A DNA stretch of 64,000 nucleotides, taken from the NCBI GenBank assembly GCA_016840165.1, contig JAEOSU010000076.1:22719-86718 (forward strand), in the 5' to 3' direction. Shown piece by piece: positions 44,827 to 53,033 of this stretch. This stretch comes from Promethearchaeota archaeon. Its GTDB lineage: Archaea > Asgardarchaeota > Lokiarchaeia > Sigyniarchaeales > SOKP01. A program made the translations under genes and the position numbers. Within the stretch, counting starts at the first letter, position 1. The number at the start of each line of letters is the position of its first letter. Below the pieces are notes generated by a model. The model worked only from the letters and a program-made list of their open reading frames with translations, searched no databases and had not been told where the DNA came from.

Positions 44827-45426
44827 ATGGTCGAGAATAACAATTTATTATTAGGAGTCTGTGGAAGTCCTAGAAAGGAAGGAACTGAATTTGCCATTCA
44901 ATATGCCTTGACTTATGCGCGGGAGAAATTTCATTTTGAAACTGAATTTTGGACGGTAAGAGCTAAAAAAATAAATTTTTGTATCAATTGCGATTACTGT
45001 GTTAATGAGAAAAAAGGTTGTGTGTTTAAAGATGATATGCTTGAGTTGTATCCTAAATTAGAAAATGCAAAATTTCTATTATTTGGAACACCGGTATTTC
45101 AAGGAAATCTTTCTGGGCAGTTAAAAACTGTAATGGATCGCTGCCGAGCACTAGTAGCAAAGAATCCGGAAGTATTTAAAGAAAAATATGGAGTTGCCAT
45201 CGCTGTCGGGGGTGACCGTAGTGGAGGTCAAGAAATTGCAATACGAACAATTCTCGATTTCTATCAACAAAACCATGTAATTTCTTTGTCGGGAGGAGCC
45301 TTTGGTGCAAATTTAGGAGCTAGTCTATGGAGCAAAGATCGTGGAAAGGAGGGTGTAGAAACCGATGAGGAAGGTCTGCGAGCAGTACGGAAAATTATAA
45401 AACGTTTAGCAGAACTTAAATATTAA
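44827..45426 (+). CDS. NADPH-dependent FMN reductase / iron-sulfur flavoprotein-like
   Basis: A 199-aa flavodoxin-fold protein. The N-terminal GVCGSPRKEGTEFAIQ is the FMN phosphate loop. A compact Cys block, FCINCDYCVNEKKGCVFKDD (CxxCxxC-x6-C), follows as in iron-sulfur flavoproteins, then GTPVFQGNLSGQLKTVMDRC and AIAVGGDRSGGQE. Such proteins reduce quinones, chromate or O2 species using ferredoxin electrons. It is probably a redox-defence gene next to the HTH regulator. The start is ATG 44827. Confidence 0.85.
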   Translation: MVENNNLLLGVCGSPRKEGTEFAIQYALTYAREKFHFETEFWTVRAKKINFCINCDYCVNEKKGCVFKDDMLELYPKLENAKFLLFGTPVFQGNLSGQLKTVMDRCRALVAKNPEVFKEKYGVAIAVGGDRSGGQEIAIRTILDFYQQNHVISLSGGAFGANLGASLWSKDRGKEGVETDEEGLRAVRKIIKRLAELKY

Positions 45427-45512
45427 CTTCCAAATCCACAATATTTATTTGAATAAAATTGGTACCTTATTCTAAAATAAGAAAAAAATATGAAAATATT
45501 GCTTTGGAAATA

Positions 45513-45809
45513 TTAACCTACTCCAAATAACTTTTCTGCTTCTTTTTCACGTAACCCGCTAATTCCAAAAAGTTCTTTAAAAATGTATTTACCTTTATAC
45601 ATTACCACAGGAGTATTAACTATACATCCATCAGCATCACAAAAAGTTCCTAAAAAATTCTCGTCATTCAGTAATTGACTGACAAATTCCTCGTCATTTA
45701 TGTCTTTTTCAACATAATTAACTTCGTTTTCATTCAACCACTCTTTAAGGGCATGACAACGTGAACAATTTTCCTTAGTGATTATAATGGGAAGTTTAAT
45801 TTCAGCCAT
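45513..45809 (-). CDS. Glutaredoxin-like thiol oxidoreductase
   Basis: A 98-aa thioredoxin-fold protein with the active site ENCSRCHALKEW (CxxC), then NEVNYVEKDI and CIVNTPVVMYKGKYIFKELFG. The cis-Pro is in NTPVV. An extra CDADGC pair (C-x4-C, around residue 60) is unusual for NrdH/glutaredoxins and could add redox or metal capacity. The location upstream of the redox island fits thiol metabolism. Confidence 0.82.
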   Translation of the reverse strand: MAEIKLPIIITKENCSRCHALKEWLNENEVNYVEKDINDEEFVSQLLNDENFLGTFCDADGCIVNTPVVMYKGKYIFKELFGISGLREKEAEKLFGVG

Positions 45810-45887
45810 GATATTTCTATTTAAGTTATTAGCTATAAAAAATTTTTATCTTCTAAATTATAAATGCTTTTCTAATAGATAACGTGT

Positions 45888-46931
45888 CTAAACCAACTGC
45901 TTAATCAGCCATCTTAGGGCATTAATTAATTGCTCATCTTCATTCAACACGTTGATTGAAAAATATTGAAGGGGCATTCCACATTTTTCTAATTCATTAA
46001 TGTCAAAGTTTTTATAAATAAAATCAGGACTTAATTCCTCCTTATCATGAAATTTATTACCAATGATCATTATTGGCATATACTCCCCTTTATCTAAACA
46101 TCTATTTAAAACAAGCTGAAACATATCTATAGTATCTTTAATACTGGATTTTTCTGATGCATTAAAGATTAAAATAAACGCCTGGGCATTATCTAGGCAG
46201 TAATCATAAAGATTTTTTTGAGTATCTTCGAAATCACTTTCAATACACTCATATGTTAATAATTCAATGTTGTCGATAATAAAATCATAGACTTTATTAG
46301 CTAGATTCCTCTTTGCTTCATCATCTTTATAGTTAAGGAATTGTATAACTTCCAAATTTTTTAACAATGTCGTTTTACCTGAATTTCGAGGTCCAAAGAC
46401 ATAAATTTTTTTCAAATCTCCTTTTCCGATAATAGGTGTCGAAATATTAATTTTTGGAGTGATCATCATATAATATTTATCAAATGTATCTAAAAAATGC
46501 TTTCTAAAAGATTTTGAAGCTCTTTTTAATGGATTTTTCCTAAGTAAATTGTCTTCCTTAGTATGTAATAGTTTAGTGAGTTCTTTATAGGATTTCAATT
46601 CGGAAGCGAATTTCTCTAATTCATCCGATTTCGAAAGTAAATAGTTATAAACATCTGTAATTTCATCCTTATAATAAGCGGCACGAATCATATAAGTTAT
46701 CATTAACAAATCTTTACCCCCTCGTGCAATTTCTGAATCAATATAAAAGATGTGATTAATAGTCTGATATTTTCGATAAGCAAAAATGAAAGTACCCTCC
46801 TCATCTTGAAATTCAAGAATTCTTCCTAAATCAGGGTGCTCGTCTGCCACGAGGGGATTATTACAATAAAATGTATTAGGACCTAAAACCGTATCAAAAT
46901 AACTTAAACAAAGGATAGACTCATTTGGCAT
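45888..46931 (-). CDS. Longin-like domain fused to a small-GTPase-like domain
   Basis: A 347-aa protein. Residues 1-100 (SILCLSYFDTVLGPNTFYC, FIFAYRKYQTINHIFYIDSEIARGG) resemble the N-terminal longin/roadblock-type folds seen in trafficking proteins. A short helical linker follows. Residues about 172-347 form a P-loop GTPase: GPRNSGKTTLL (G180-T188), IMIIGNKFHD as an NKxD-like motif with one extra residue, and FILIFNASEKSSIKD. No clear DxxG switch II is seen. Such fusions are typical of Asgard GTPases. Its role is likely membrane- or signal-associated. Confidence 0.72.
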   Translation of the reverse strand: MPNESILCLSYFDTVLGPNTFYCNNPLVADEHPDLGRILEFQDEEGTFIFAYRKYQTINHIFYIDSEIARGGKDLLMITYMIRAAYYKDEITDVYNYLLSKSDELEKFASELKSYKELTKLLHTKEDNLLRKNPLKRASKSFRKHFLDTFDKYYMMITPKINISTPIIGKGDLKKIYVFGPRNSGKTTLLKNLEVIQFLNYKDDEAKRNLANKVYDFIIDNIELLTYECIESDFEDTQKNLYDYCLDNAQAFILIFNASEKSSIKDTIDMFQLVLNRCLDKGEYMPIMIIGNKFHDKEELSPDFIYKNFDINELEKCGMPLQYFSINVLNEDEQLINALRWLIKQLV

Positions 46932-47113
46932 TTTGTATTAGAAAGGTATATTTTTCCTTATCTTATATAGAAGATAGTATTAGTTTTATATTAAACTATG
47001 AAATTAAAAAATAATCATATTACTCCATCTTGTTATTTTTTTCCTAAGCTTCAGCGAAATATGTAATAATTTATAAAAAACAAATTTTAATTCTCTTAAG
47101 GTCTCTCTAAGAT

Positions 47114-47563
47114 ATGGATTCTAATACTCAAAATACTGATTTCAATAATGCCATCAAAAACTTATTTAATGGCAAACTAATGGAACGAGTTGCTGCTGCT
47201 AAAAAACTTGGAGATATGAGAGATGGTAGAGCTACTAATTTACTGATAAAGGCATTAAAATCTGAAAAAGAGGGAATTGTAATTAATCGAATTATAGAAG
47301 CATTAGGCGATATAAAGAATGCTAAAGCAACAATACCAATCGCTGAATTTCTAAAGGTTGAAACTCAAAAACCAGAAGAGGAACAAGATAAAACGAGAAT
47401 GTTTTTAATCATTGAGAGTTTAATGAAAATAGGAGATAAGAGAGCTTTAACTCATCTTGGAATATTATTAAACTCATGTCATAGTGATATAAGAAAACTT
47501 ACTGAAGAGGCATTTGAGTGTATTGATCCTAATTGGAAAGATAATATTAAAAGTGTGGAATAA
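47114..47563 (+). CDS. HEAT-repeat protein
   Basis: A 149-aa all-helical protein. The HEAT/armadillo signature MERVAAAKKLGDMRDGRATNLLIKALKSE and IVINRIIEALGDIKNAKATIPIAEFLK appears as two clear repeats, with weaker third and fourth copies. It probably is a small scaffold or adaptor. It is the first gene of a co-directional run with glutaredoxin, FTR-like and rhodopsin genes. It is divergent from the longin-GTPase gene across a 182-bp gap. Confidence 0.75.
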   Translation: MDSNTQNTDFNNAIKNLFNGKLMERVAAAKKLGDMRDGRATNLLIKALKSEKEGIVINRIIEALGDIKNAKATIPIAEFLKVETQKPEEEQDKTRMFLIIESLMKIGDKRALTHLGILLNSCHSDIRKLTEEAFECIDPNWKDNIKSVE

Positions 47564-47600
47564 TCTAAATAAAATATAATTTAAATTTAAGTGATTGAAA

Positions 47601-47924
47601 ATGAATGAATTTCCAGAATTTATAAAGGAATTGTTTGAGGAAGTTGAAGGGAAAAATGAAAAACAACAGGTTTCCATATTTACACTTAGCACTTGCATGT
47701 GGTGCAAGAAATGCAAAGCTTATCTGAAGGATAGAAATGTAAAATATAAATATATTGATGTTGATAGTATTACTGCTGATCAAAAATCACAAATCTTGCA
47801 ATTCTTACGAGAAAATTACAAACCTGATAGGATTGCTTATCCATTTTTAGTATGTGATGATAAATTCGTGGTGGGATATGATCCTAATAAATATGAAGAA
47901 TTAATAAAACCGGAGGGGAACTAA
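47601..47924 (+). CDS. Glutaredoxin-like protein
   Basis: About 107 aa from ATG 47601, 5 nt after an AAGTGAT Shine-Dalgarno. An in-frame TTG at 47595 lies in the Shine-Dalgarno. The active site is STCMWCKKCKAY (CxxC with a third Cys), followed by VKYKYIDVDSI, DRIAYPFLVCDDKFVVGYD. The cis-Pro is in AYPFL. It lies 1 bp upstream of the FTR-like gene, so it is the probable disulfide partner. Confidence 0.85.
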   Translation: MNEFPEFIKELFEEVEGKNEKQQVSIFTLSTCMWCKKCKAYLKDRNVKYKYIDVDSITADQKSQILQFLRENYKPDRIAYPFLVCDDKFVVGYDPNKYEELIKPEGN

Positions 47925-47925
47925 G

Positions 47926-48291
47926 TTGGATATGAAAACTAAAGAAGGTATGAAGCAGTATGTGGAACAGGTTAGCAAAAAAAATGACTGGATTCTGAAT
48001 ATGGATAGCAATACCTTTAATGATTTGATCGATGGATTGGTTGATAATTTTCAGAAGTATGGTTATCAATCTTGTCCTTGTCGCTTAGCATCGGGGAGCA
48101 GAGAGTTGGACCGAGATTTAATTTGCCCATGTGATTATGCTCCTTTAGATGTCAAAGAACATGGTGCTTGTTATTGCAATTTATACATGCGTAATGATTT
48201 TTATGAAACGATTAAAAAAGATTATATTAATGTTCCCGAGCGCAGACCAGTAGAAAAAGAAAATGCGGTTTTAGAATATTTTAATGAATAA
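47926..48291 (+). CDS. Ferredoxin:thioredoxin reductase catalytic-type subunit
   Basis: A 121-aa protein with the FTR beta signature: C50-P-C52 (SCPCRLASGS), C67-P-C69 (LICPCDYAP) and C82-Y-C84. In FTR these bind a 4Fe-4S cluster and an active-site disulfide. The start is TTG with GGAGGGG 6 nt upstream. Ferredoxin electrons would reduce the adjacent glutaredoxin, which links reduced ferredoxin from CODH metabolism to protein thiols. Similar FTR-like proteins occur in methanogens. Confidence 0.9.
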   Translation: MDMKTKEGMKQYVEQVSKKNDWILNMDSNTFNDLIDGLVDNFQKYGYQSCPCRLASGSRELDRDLICPCDYAPLDVKEHGACYCNLYMRNDFYETIKKDYINVPERRPVEKENAVLEYFNE

Positions 48292-48458
48292 AATTCGCAT
48301 TAAATCAATCAAATCCAATTTCTATTATCAAATTTTATTTCAATTTTTTATAAGTATCGGGTAAGTCTTTAATTATTATATTTTATTTAGTTCTCCTTCA
48401 TTTGGAATTTCTAATAAGCGGTATTAGTTATTTTTCTTTTATTAATTAAAGAGATCAA

Positions 48459-48467
48459 TTTTAAATA
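48459..48467 (+). promoter_or_regulatory. TATA box of the rhodopsin gene
   Basis: ttttaaata about 27 bp before the ATG, so the transcript should start at or next to the start codon (leaderless). No Shine-Dalgarno is visible. The rest of the 198-bp gap 48292-48489 is AT-rich. Confidence 0.55.
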
Positions 48468-48489
48468 GTTTCATATTTAGTTAGTCCAT

Positions 48490-49095
48490 ATGGAGCAAAT
48501 TATCTTTTATATAGGAGCGGGTGTATTCACCCTCACTAGCTTTACATTCCTTCTATTAAAAAAAAAGAATCCTAAAGTTGCTTCCTTGAATATGATTGTA
48601 AACGTCGTAACCATTGTTTCATATCTTCTCATGGTTAGTGGATTATTTGTAGCTTCTGCGATGAGTGGCGATGCGATATACTGGACAAGATGGGCTTTCT
48701 ATGCTGTAAGTTGTTCGTTCTTGATGGTTGAAATTTCCATGCTTCTGGGTATAGATAAACAGGATAAACTAGAAATTATTGTATTTAACTCCTTGGTCAT
48801 GATAACAGGATTATTTGCTAGTATATCAGAAGGCATTATCAAATGGCTCTTTTTCACACTAAGTTCTTTAGCTTATTTATATGTACTTTTTCACATATTC
48901 AAGAAGCGATCCAATGCAAAATTTATCGTTGTTTTTGTTGCAATCTTTTGGTCTGGATTTCCAATAATCTGGATATTATCTCCTTCGGGATTAATGCTAA
49001 TTGATGCATTTTGGACGGCGTTATTTTACCTTGTGCTTGATTTGATCACAAAGGTGTATTTTGGATATCATACAACTCTGAAATATTCTAAATAA
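48490..49095 (+). CDS. Schizorhodopsin (microbial rhodopsin, likely inward proton pump)
   Basis: A 201-aa seven-helix protein. Helix C reads YWTRWAFYAVSCSFLMVE. This places R67, F70, S74, C75 and E81 where bacteriorhodopsin has R82, D85, T89, T90 and D96, giving the F-S-E motif diagnostic of schizorhodopsins. Helix G has LDLITKVYFG with D184 and Schiff-base lysine K188. The helix F piece WSGFPIIW also matches. Characterised schizorhodopsins from Asgard archaea pump protons inward. Membrane-located and retinal-binding. Carotenoid or retinal synthesis genes are not in the window. It is flanked by redox genes and likely leaderless. Confidence 0.93.
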   Translation: MEQIIFYIGAGVFTLTSFTFLLLKKKNPKVASLNMIVNVVTIVSYLLMVSGLFVASAMSGDAIYWTRWAFYAVSCSFLMVEISMLLGIDKQDKLEIIVFNSLVMITGLFASISEGIIKWLFFTLSSLAYLYVLFHIFKKRSNAKFIVVFVAIFWSGFPIIWILSPSGLMLIDAFWTALFYLVLDLITKVYFGYHTTLKYSK

Positions 49096-49108
49096 AAAAT
49101 AATATAAC

Positions 49109-49116
49109 TTTTTTTT
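49109..49116 (+). terminator. T-rich tract after the rhodopsin gene
   Basis: An eight-T run 14 bp after the rhodopsin stop, consistent with a single-gene transcript. Confidence 0.35.
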
Positions 49117-49231
49117 ATATTTCTTAATTATTTTATGTCTTCTTATAAAAATCATTTTAAATCTTCCTTAGCAAGGCATCTTTATAGAATATAATCTATA
49201 CAGATAAATATCCATTTTCAATACTATTTAT

Positions 49232-49387
49232 ATGCCAGAAAATGAAATCACTGATGATGAGTTAGAAGAGGAATTAGAAAAAGCATTAAAGGAAAATGAA
49301 GCTAAACGAGACCATTGTGGTACTGCCCTTCCAACTAATCGGGAAGTCGGAATACAAAGAACTGACGTTAAGATAAAAAAGGATTAA
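49232..49387 (+). CDS. 51-aa acidic small protein
   Basis: An ORF starting ATG (MPENEITDDELEEELEKAL) and ending GIQRTDVKIKKD. The first half is a Glu-rich helix. The second half has a single Cys in DHCGTALPTNREVG. No family is recognised. Its codon use resembles the neighbours, an upstream TATA-like stretch (gaatataatctatac) exists near 49185 and a T-rich tract follows. It is between rhodopsin and the CCG-protein pair. It is short enough that a chance ORF remains possible. Confidence 0.5.
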   Translation: MPENEITDDELEEELEKALKENEAKRDHCGTALPTNREVGIQRTDVKIKKD

Positions 49388-49456
49388 AAACAATTTTTTT
49401 TATATTTTATTTTCAATTTATTATCATTACTATTCCAACTTTTTTAGGTGATTTAA

Positions 49457-50440
49457 ATAAAGCAGCGAATTAAAGGACGAAGAAACTTTCCTACCGATGA
49501 GGTGGATCCTGAGAATTTCCTTAGCGATGATGAAGTAAAAGAATTAATAAAAAACAAAGACGAGTATAGTTTTCAGCAAGAGGATTATTTGAAGCTTTAT
49601 AACTGCGTGCATTGTGGTGAATGTGACACAGAAATCGAACGAATGGAATTAAAAGAAAAATTCTTGAATGATGGAAATATTTTTGATGAATATAATGCAA
49701 TGTTGGAATGTTTTGAAAAGTTTCGTTCTCCCTATCCTACTAACGAGATGCGCATTAAAAAGCCAGAAACTATTCCGAAAGAATCTGATACTCTTTTCTT
49801 TATGGGTTGCCTATCAACGATAAGGATTCCAAGATATACTGAACATGCATTGCAATATCTTTTGAAGCAAAATATCGATTTTACTACTCTTGAGAATGAA
49901 ATCTGTTGTGGTTGGCATCTAATTTCATCGGGCTTAACTAAGGAATTTAACGTATGTAAACAAGAAAACATTGAAATTTTTGAAAAATATAAAAAGATAA
50001 TTTGCTTATGCCCTGCATGCTATTTTTTGTTTAACGAATATTATAAACCAGAAATGAAAACTGACATTAAGATCGACTATATCAGTGATTATTTGAAACC
50101 TTCAAAAGAAAAAAAAGAAGGATCTATTGCTATTCAACACTTATGTCAGTTAAAGAACCGCGGAAGGGAGGGAGTTGATAAATTTGTTGAAGGCATACTT
50201 GAGAAAAGTGGGTATGACGTAAAAAATGTGCCTCATTGGTGTTGTGGAGGAGGAACAGGTTGGTTGAATCGAACAGATATTATTGAAGCAATTGCTAGAA
50301 AGAGAATGGGAGATTTCGATAATACCGGAACCGATTATGTAACAACTTATTGTCCCTCTTGTTGGTGGATTTTATATAGATTTGGTAAGAAATGCAAGAT
50401 TAAACCAGAAATTAGGGATCTATTTGAACTACTTCTTTAG
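49457..50440 (+). CDS. CCG-domain (HdrB/HdrD-like) protein, apparent ATA start
   Basis: About 327 aa from ATA 49457 (312 from GTG 49502). The N-terminus holds a partial cluster motif NCVHCGECDTE, then FFMGCLSTIRIPRYTEHA, EICCGWHLISSG, CLCPACYFLF and HWCCGGGTGWL with YCPSCWW. These two CCG domains bind 4Fe-4S clusters in heterodisulfide reductase B/D and GlcF/LutA-type proteins. ATA is preferred because AGGTGAT lies 4 nt upstream and the extended N-terminus aligns with the paralog starting at 50451. It probably handles disulfides or electron bifurcation-like transfers, by inference. Confidence 0.85.
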   Translation: MKQRIKGRRNFPTDEVDPENFLSDDEVKELIKNKDEYSFQQEDYLKLYNCVHCGECDTEIERMELKEKFLNDGNIFDEYNAMLECFEKFRSPYPTNEMRIKKPETIPKESDTLFFMGCLSTIRIPRYTEHALQYLLKQNIDFTTLENEICCGWHLISSGLTKEFNVCKQENIEIFEKYKKIICLCPACYFLFNEYYKPEMKTDIKIDYISDYLKPSKEKKEGSIAIQHLCQLKNRGREGVDKFVEGILEKSGYDVKNVPHWCCGGGTGWLNRTDIIEAIARKRMGDFDNTGTDYVTTYCPSCWWILYRFGKKCKIKPEIRDLFELLL

Positions 50441-50450
50441 TTTTTGAACC

Positions 50451-51446
50451 ATGAGTGAAGATTATATTTGTCCTTGTCGAGAGATTGACCCTGAGCATTT
50501 TCTATCGAATGAAGAGGTCCTTGAGTTATTATCGAAAGAAAATTACAATTTTAAAGAACATGATTATTACAGGATATTCAATTGTATCCACTGTAATGCA
50601 TGTGGCACTTCTGAGGAGAGATTTTTATTAAAAGAAAAATTTCTAAAAAATGGGTATCAGATTGAAGGTTTAAATCAGATTATTTCTAATTTTGAGAAAT
50701 TTAAAAGCCCTTTTATTCATAATAAAAGTCGTGTGAAACCTATTGAGGGTATTCCTTCAGAAAGTAGTACTTTACTTTATTTAGGGTGTTTTACTACTGT
50801 CAAGACACCAAAATATGCCGAAAATATAATTAGATATTTATTAAAAGAAGAGGTTGATTTTTGCACCTTAGAGGAGGAGATTTGCTGCGGATATCCGATC
50901 CTATGTATGGGTGAGATAAGTTTTTATAATAAAATTGTAAAAGAAAATCTTCAATTATTTAAGTCCAAAGGATTTAATAGAATCATAACTGTGTGCCCTA
51001 GTTGTTATATGGTGTTTAAAAAACATTATAGTGACCATGGAATTAGAGTAAATTACTTTACAGATTATTTAAAGCCAGTTTATCCTAAAAAGAGGGGGAA
51101 TCTTATCATTCAACATGCATGCCCCTTAAAAAATGGAGAAATTCCGGGAATAGCCGATGATCTTGAACATTTATTTAGTGAAAGTGGATATAATGTATTG
51201 AATGAAGTTCCGAGAGATTGTTGTGGATTTGGTGTAGGACATCAATTACGAGTGGATATATCAGAGGCTATCGCGATGAAAAGAATGAAAGATTTTACTG
51301 AAGAGGGCGGATACGTAAAAAATTTAGAGGGTGAAAATAATTTCATTACAAGTTATTGTCCAGATGCTTTCTGGGTCTTGAGAGCTTATGGTCGAAAGCA
51401 AAGAATTCCCTTTAAAGTTAAGGATATGTGCGATTTATTATTATAA
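50451..51446 (+). CDS. CCG-domain (HdrB/HdrD-like) protein, paralog
   Basis: A 331-aa protein with the same layout as its upstream neighbour (10 bp away). Marks are YICPCREIDPEHFLSNEEV, NCIHCNACGTSEER, LYLGCFTTVKTPKYAEN, EICCGYPILCMGE, TVCPSCYMVFKKH, RDCCGFGVGHQL and YCPDAFW. The last CPxC lacks its second Cys (CPDA versus CPSC in the neighbour). The pair likely forms a heteromer in which each subunit brings a CCG-bound Fe-S cluster. ATG start. Confidence 0.85.
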   Translation: MSEDYICPCREIDPEHFLSNEEVLELLSKENYNFKEHDYYRIFNCIHCNACGTSEERFLLKEKFLKNGYQIEGLNQIISNFEKFKSPFIHNKSRVKPIEGIPSESSTLLYLGCFTTVKTPKYAENIIRYLLKEEVDFCTLEEEICCGYPILCMGEISFYNKIVKENLQLFKSKGFNRIITVCPSCYMVFKKHYSDHGIRVNYFTDYLKPVYPKKRGNLIIQHACPLKNGEIPGIADDLEHLFSESGYNVLNEVPRDCCGFGVGHQLRVDISEAIAMKRMKDFTEEGGYVKNLEGENNFITSYCPDAFWVLRAYGRKQRIPFKVKDMCDLLL

Positions 51447-51545
51447 TTCTAAATTTGTAGTTTGAAAATCTACTTTTAAAAACTAATTATGTAAAAATCA
51501 AGGTTTCAACATTAATTTTATAATTTAAACGAATAAATATTTTAA

Positions 51546-51568
51546 AAGTTCATAGCCATATTGAACTT
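51546..51568. promoter_or_regulatory. Inverted repeat at the PDO operon promoter
   Basis: AAGTTCA-tagccatat-TGAACTT is a perfect 7-bp dyad that begins at the edge of the TATA-like aatattttaaa (51536-51547) and covers the expected start of transcription for the three thioredoxin-fold genes and trxB. This looks like a repressor operator. Confidence 0.45.
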
Positions 51569-51593
51569 AGATTAACCAGATTTGGGTGTTATT

Positions 51594-52286
51594 ATGCTAT
51601 TTTCAGAAAATGAATTGAACAATGTTAAAAGAGAAATGAGCAAGCTAAAGAATAAAGTAGTTCTTAAATTATTTACTGATTTTAAAACGCAAGAAGATGG
51701 ATCTAAGTCAAGATTGTGTATGTCTTGTGAGGGAACTCATGAATTGCTGAAATCATTGGAGGATTTATCGAATGGGAAATTAACTATTGAGGAATTATCA
51801 ATAGAAGAACATAGTGAAGAAGCAAGAAAATATAATGTTATCAGAATTCCCGCAATTCTATTCGTGGATGATAGTGGAAAAGAGATTATCCGATATTCCG
51901 CTCATCCTACGGGATCGGAGTTTGTACCCTTTTTAAATAGCATACAATATTTTTCTGGGGTTAGGCCATTTTATGCCGATCAGATACTTACGCATTTGAA
52001 AAAAATTGAAAAGTCAAATATGAAGATATTTATTACACCCACATGTCCTTATTGTCCTGTAACAGTACCGGTGTTAACATTATTCGCAATAGTTTCTAAA
52101 GGGAAGATAACAGCTGAAGTTATTGATGTTAATTTAAATCCAGATATCGCAATGAAGTATCAAGTTCAAGGAGTACCCCATACTGTTATAAACGAGAAAG
52201 ATCATATTTATGGCATGTTTTCGCCCCAGGATTTATTAGATAAACTTACAAAAGGAGAAAGAGATTTTGGGGGAATGTATGCTTAA
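51594..52286 (+). CDS. Two-fold thioredoxin (PDO-like) protein 1
   Basis: A 230-aa protein starting at ATG 51594 (SD GGTGT). An earlier TTG at 51582 is possible. It has two thioredoxin folds in tandem, as in archaeal protein disulfide oxidoreductase/glutaredoxin-like proteins. Fold 1 has KVVLKLFTDF and C42-M-S-C45, and fold 2 has FITPTCPYCPVTVPV with C151 and C154. cis-Pro loops are RIPAILF and GVPHTVI. It accepts electrons from the thioredoxin reductase at 53702 and reduces protein or cofactor disulfides. First of three paralogs. Confidence 0.88.
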   Translation: MLFSENELNNVKREMSKLKNKVVLKLFTDFKTQEDGSKSRLCMSCEGTHELLKSLEDLSNGKLTIEELSIEEHSEEARKYNVIRIPAILFVDDSGKEIIRYSAHPTGSEFVPFLNSIQYFSGVRPFYADQILTHLKKIEKSNMKIFITPTCPYCPVTVPVLTLFAIVSKGKITAEVIDVNLNPDIAMKYQVQGVPHTVINEKDHIYGMFSPQDLLDKLTKGERDFGGMYA

Positions 52287-52307
52287 TTCGATGAGGTGAT
52301 TTGAAAA

Positions 52308-52991
52308 TTGTCTCAGGATGATAAATATCGAGAAATAATTAAAAAAGAAATGGCAAAATTAACTAAACTTGTAAAGCTAAAAGTATTCACATCTCAAAGT
52401 GCTAAGCCAGATGGTACAAAAGTAAGAGCTTGCATGGATTGTGGACAATTTATGTCATTATTGAGAATCTATGAAGAAAATTCTAATGGTTTACTTACTA
52501 TTGAAGAGCTTAGTATTGATGAGAATCCAGAATTTGCGAAGAGATATGACATTCAAAGAGTCCCAACAATATTATTTATCGATAATCATGGAAATGAACT
52601 AATTAGATATTTAGCAGCTCCTCAGGGTGGAGAAATTCAACCATTTATTCAAGCAATATTTACATTCGCAGGGGCTCCTAATTATTATGAAGCTGCAATA
52701 AAACAGAATCTTAACAGAATTTCACCAGCCATAATCAAAGTCATGATTACTAACTCATGTCCATATTGTCCTCAAGTTGTTTCTATAAGTAATCAATTTG
52801 CTCTTGCAGCTGAGGGAAAAATTCGGACGATTATTATCGATATTTTAGCAAATCCGGATATCGGTCAATATTATGACGCTTCAGGAGTTCCATATACTAT
52901 CATAAATGATAAAAAAACTTTAGCAGGTATGGTAGGTCCGAATGAGATAATAAGAGAGTTAATTGGGAGTAATAAAAGGGTACAATATTAA
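52308..52991 (+). CDS. Two-fold thioredoxin (PDO-like) protein 2
   Basis: A 227-aa protein with a TTG start placed 7 nt after GAGGTGAT. Alignment to paralog 1 is collinear: C42-M-D-C45 (RACMDCGQF) in fold 1 and C151-P-Y-C154 in fold 2 (TNSCPYCPQVV). cis-Pro segments are RVPTILF and GVPYTII. Same predicted function as its neighbour. The spacing to the previous gene is 21 bp, so it is cotranscribed. Confidence 0.88.
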   Translation: MSQDDKYREIIKKEMAKLTKLVKLKVFTSQSAKPDGTKVRACMDCGQFMSLLRIYEENSNGLLTIEELSIDENPEFAKRYDIQRVPTILFIDNHGNELIRYLAAPQGGEIQPFIQAIFTFAGAPNYYEAAIKQNLNRISPAIIKVMITNSCPYCPQVVSISNQFALAAEGKIRTIIIDILANPDIGQYYDASGVPYTIINDKKTLAGMVGPNEIIRELIGSNKRVQY

Positions 52992-53033
52992 TTTTAAATA
53001 TATAGTTCTTGAAAAAGGAGAGATGTGATAATT

